Shown: positions 63,973 to 64,000 of the stretch, one piece after another
How the letters are laid out: each line of letters opens with the position of its first letter
Position numbering within the stretch: position 1 is the first letter of the stretch
NCBI GenBank assembly: GCA_943787605.1
Contig: CALSNB010000001.1
Location: 310,001-374,000 of the forward strand
DNA from: GCA-2697345 sp002697345
Lineage (GTDB): Bacteria; Pseudomonadota; Alphaproteobacteria; Rhodobacterales; Rhodobacteraceae
Length of the DNA: 64,000 nt
Reading direction: 5' to 3'
Translations under genes and position numbers: made by a program
The notes under the pieces: generated by a model
Told to the model about the DNA's origin: nothing
Databases searched by the model: none
What the model saw: the letters and a program-made list of their open reading frames with translations, nothing else

Positions 63973-64000
63973 TTGAATTCTCCTATGGTATGAGTGATTG

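Noticed and set aside
1..64000. CRISPR arrays, insertion sequences, phage or plasmid genes, rRNA and tRNA genes
   Set aside because: No repeat-spacer pattern, transposase or integrase-like protein or structured RNA gene was found in the gaps or on either strand.

Overview
The window is about 64 kb of AT-rich, gene-dense bacterial chromosome. It fits an AT-rich, probably marine, alphaproteobacterium. Pointers are the membrane-bound urate oxidase PuuD with its own cytochrome c domain, a RutR/PreTA pyrimidine cluster, heterotetrameric sarcosine oxidase (soxBDAG), a sitABCD operon divergent from a Fur/Mur-type regulator, and DUF1289 and DUF4396 proteins. This placement is inferred from gene content only. 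I found no rRNA, tRNA, CRISPR, phage, plasmid or insertion-sequence signal.

Layout. 1-7 kb: cupins, a PhzF-family protein, a phosphoesterase, an isopropylmalate-dehydrogenase-like enzyme, an unidentified multi-spanning membrane protein, a TauD-type dioxygenase and an EamA transporter. 7-17 kb: peptidases/amidohydrolases, a methyltransferase, aroQ, a SAF-domain dehydrogenase, two SDRs, a nitronate monooxygenase and a glyoxalase-fold protein. 17-21.4 kb: protocatechuate branch of the beta-ketoadipate pathway (pcaB; pcaC-pcaH-pcaG) with a BKACE (DUF849) gene as last member of the operon. 21.6-29 kb: EamA, a complete branched-chain-type ABC importer and an MFS carrier. 29-39 kb: reductive pyrimidine degradation (preT, preA, rutR, N-carbamoyl amidohydrolase, dihydropyrimidinase) plus a THI5/NMT1-type ABC importer. 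39-46 kb: cytochrome c maturation (ccmF, G, H, I) and thiol-disulfide proteins (DsbD/ScsB-like, DsbA-like). 46-50 kb: urate and ureide degradation (allA, allE, uraD divergent from uraH, puuD). 50-54 kb: sitABCD and a Fur-family regulator. 54-57 kb: aroE, dusA, an unknown oxygenase-like protein, DUF1289 and ruvX. 57-64 kb: sarcosine oxidase, superoxide dismutase and a LOG-family protein.

Functionally this is a scavenger's region: aromatic acids, pyrimidines, purines and methylated glycine are imported and broken down for carbon and nitrogen. The ccm and dsb genes beside puuD make sense because PuuD needs covalently bound heme.

Seven genes contain eight single-base frame breaks: the isopropylmalate-dehydrogenase-like gene (two), the membrane protein at 4029, the SDR at 13112, dihydropyrimidinase, ccmF, ccmG and ccmI. 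In each, both halves remain well conserved, and correcting one base per break restores a family-typical length. Sequencing or assembly indels are therefore more likely than true decay, but raw reads must decide. The most interesting biological lead is the BKACE gene in the pca operon, which could replace the usual PcaIJ/PcaF end of the pathway.
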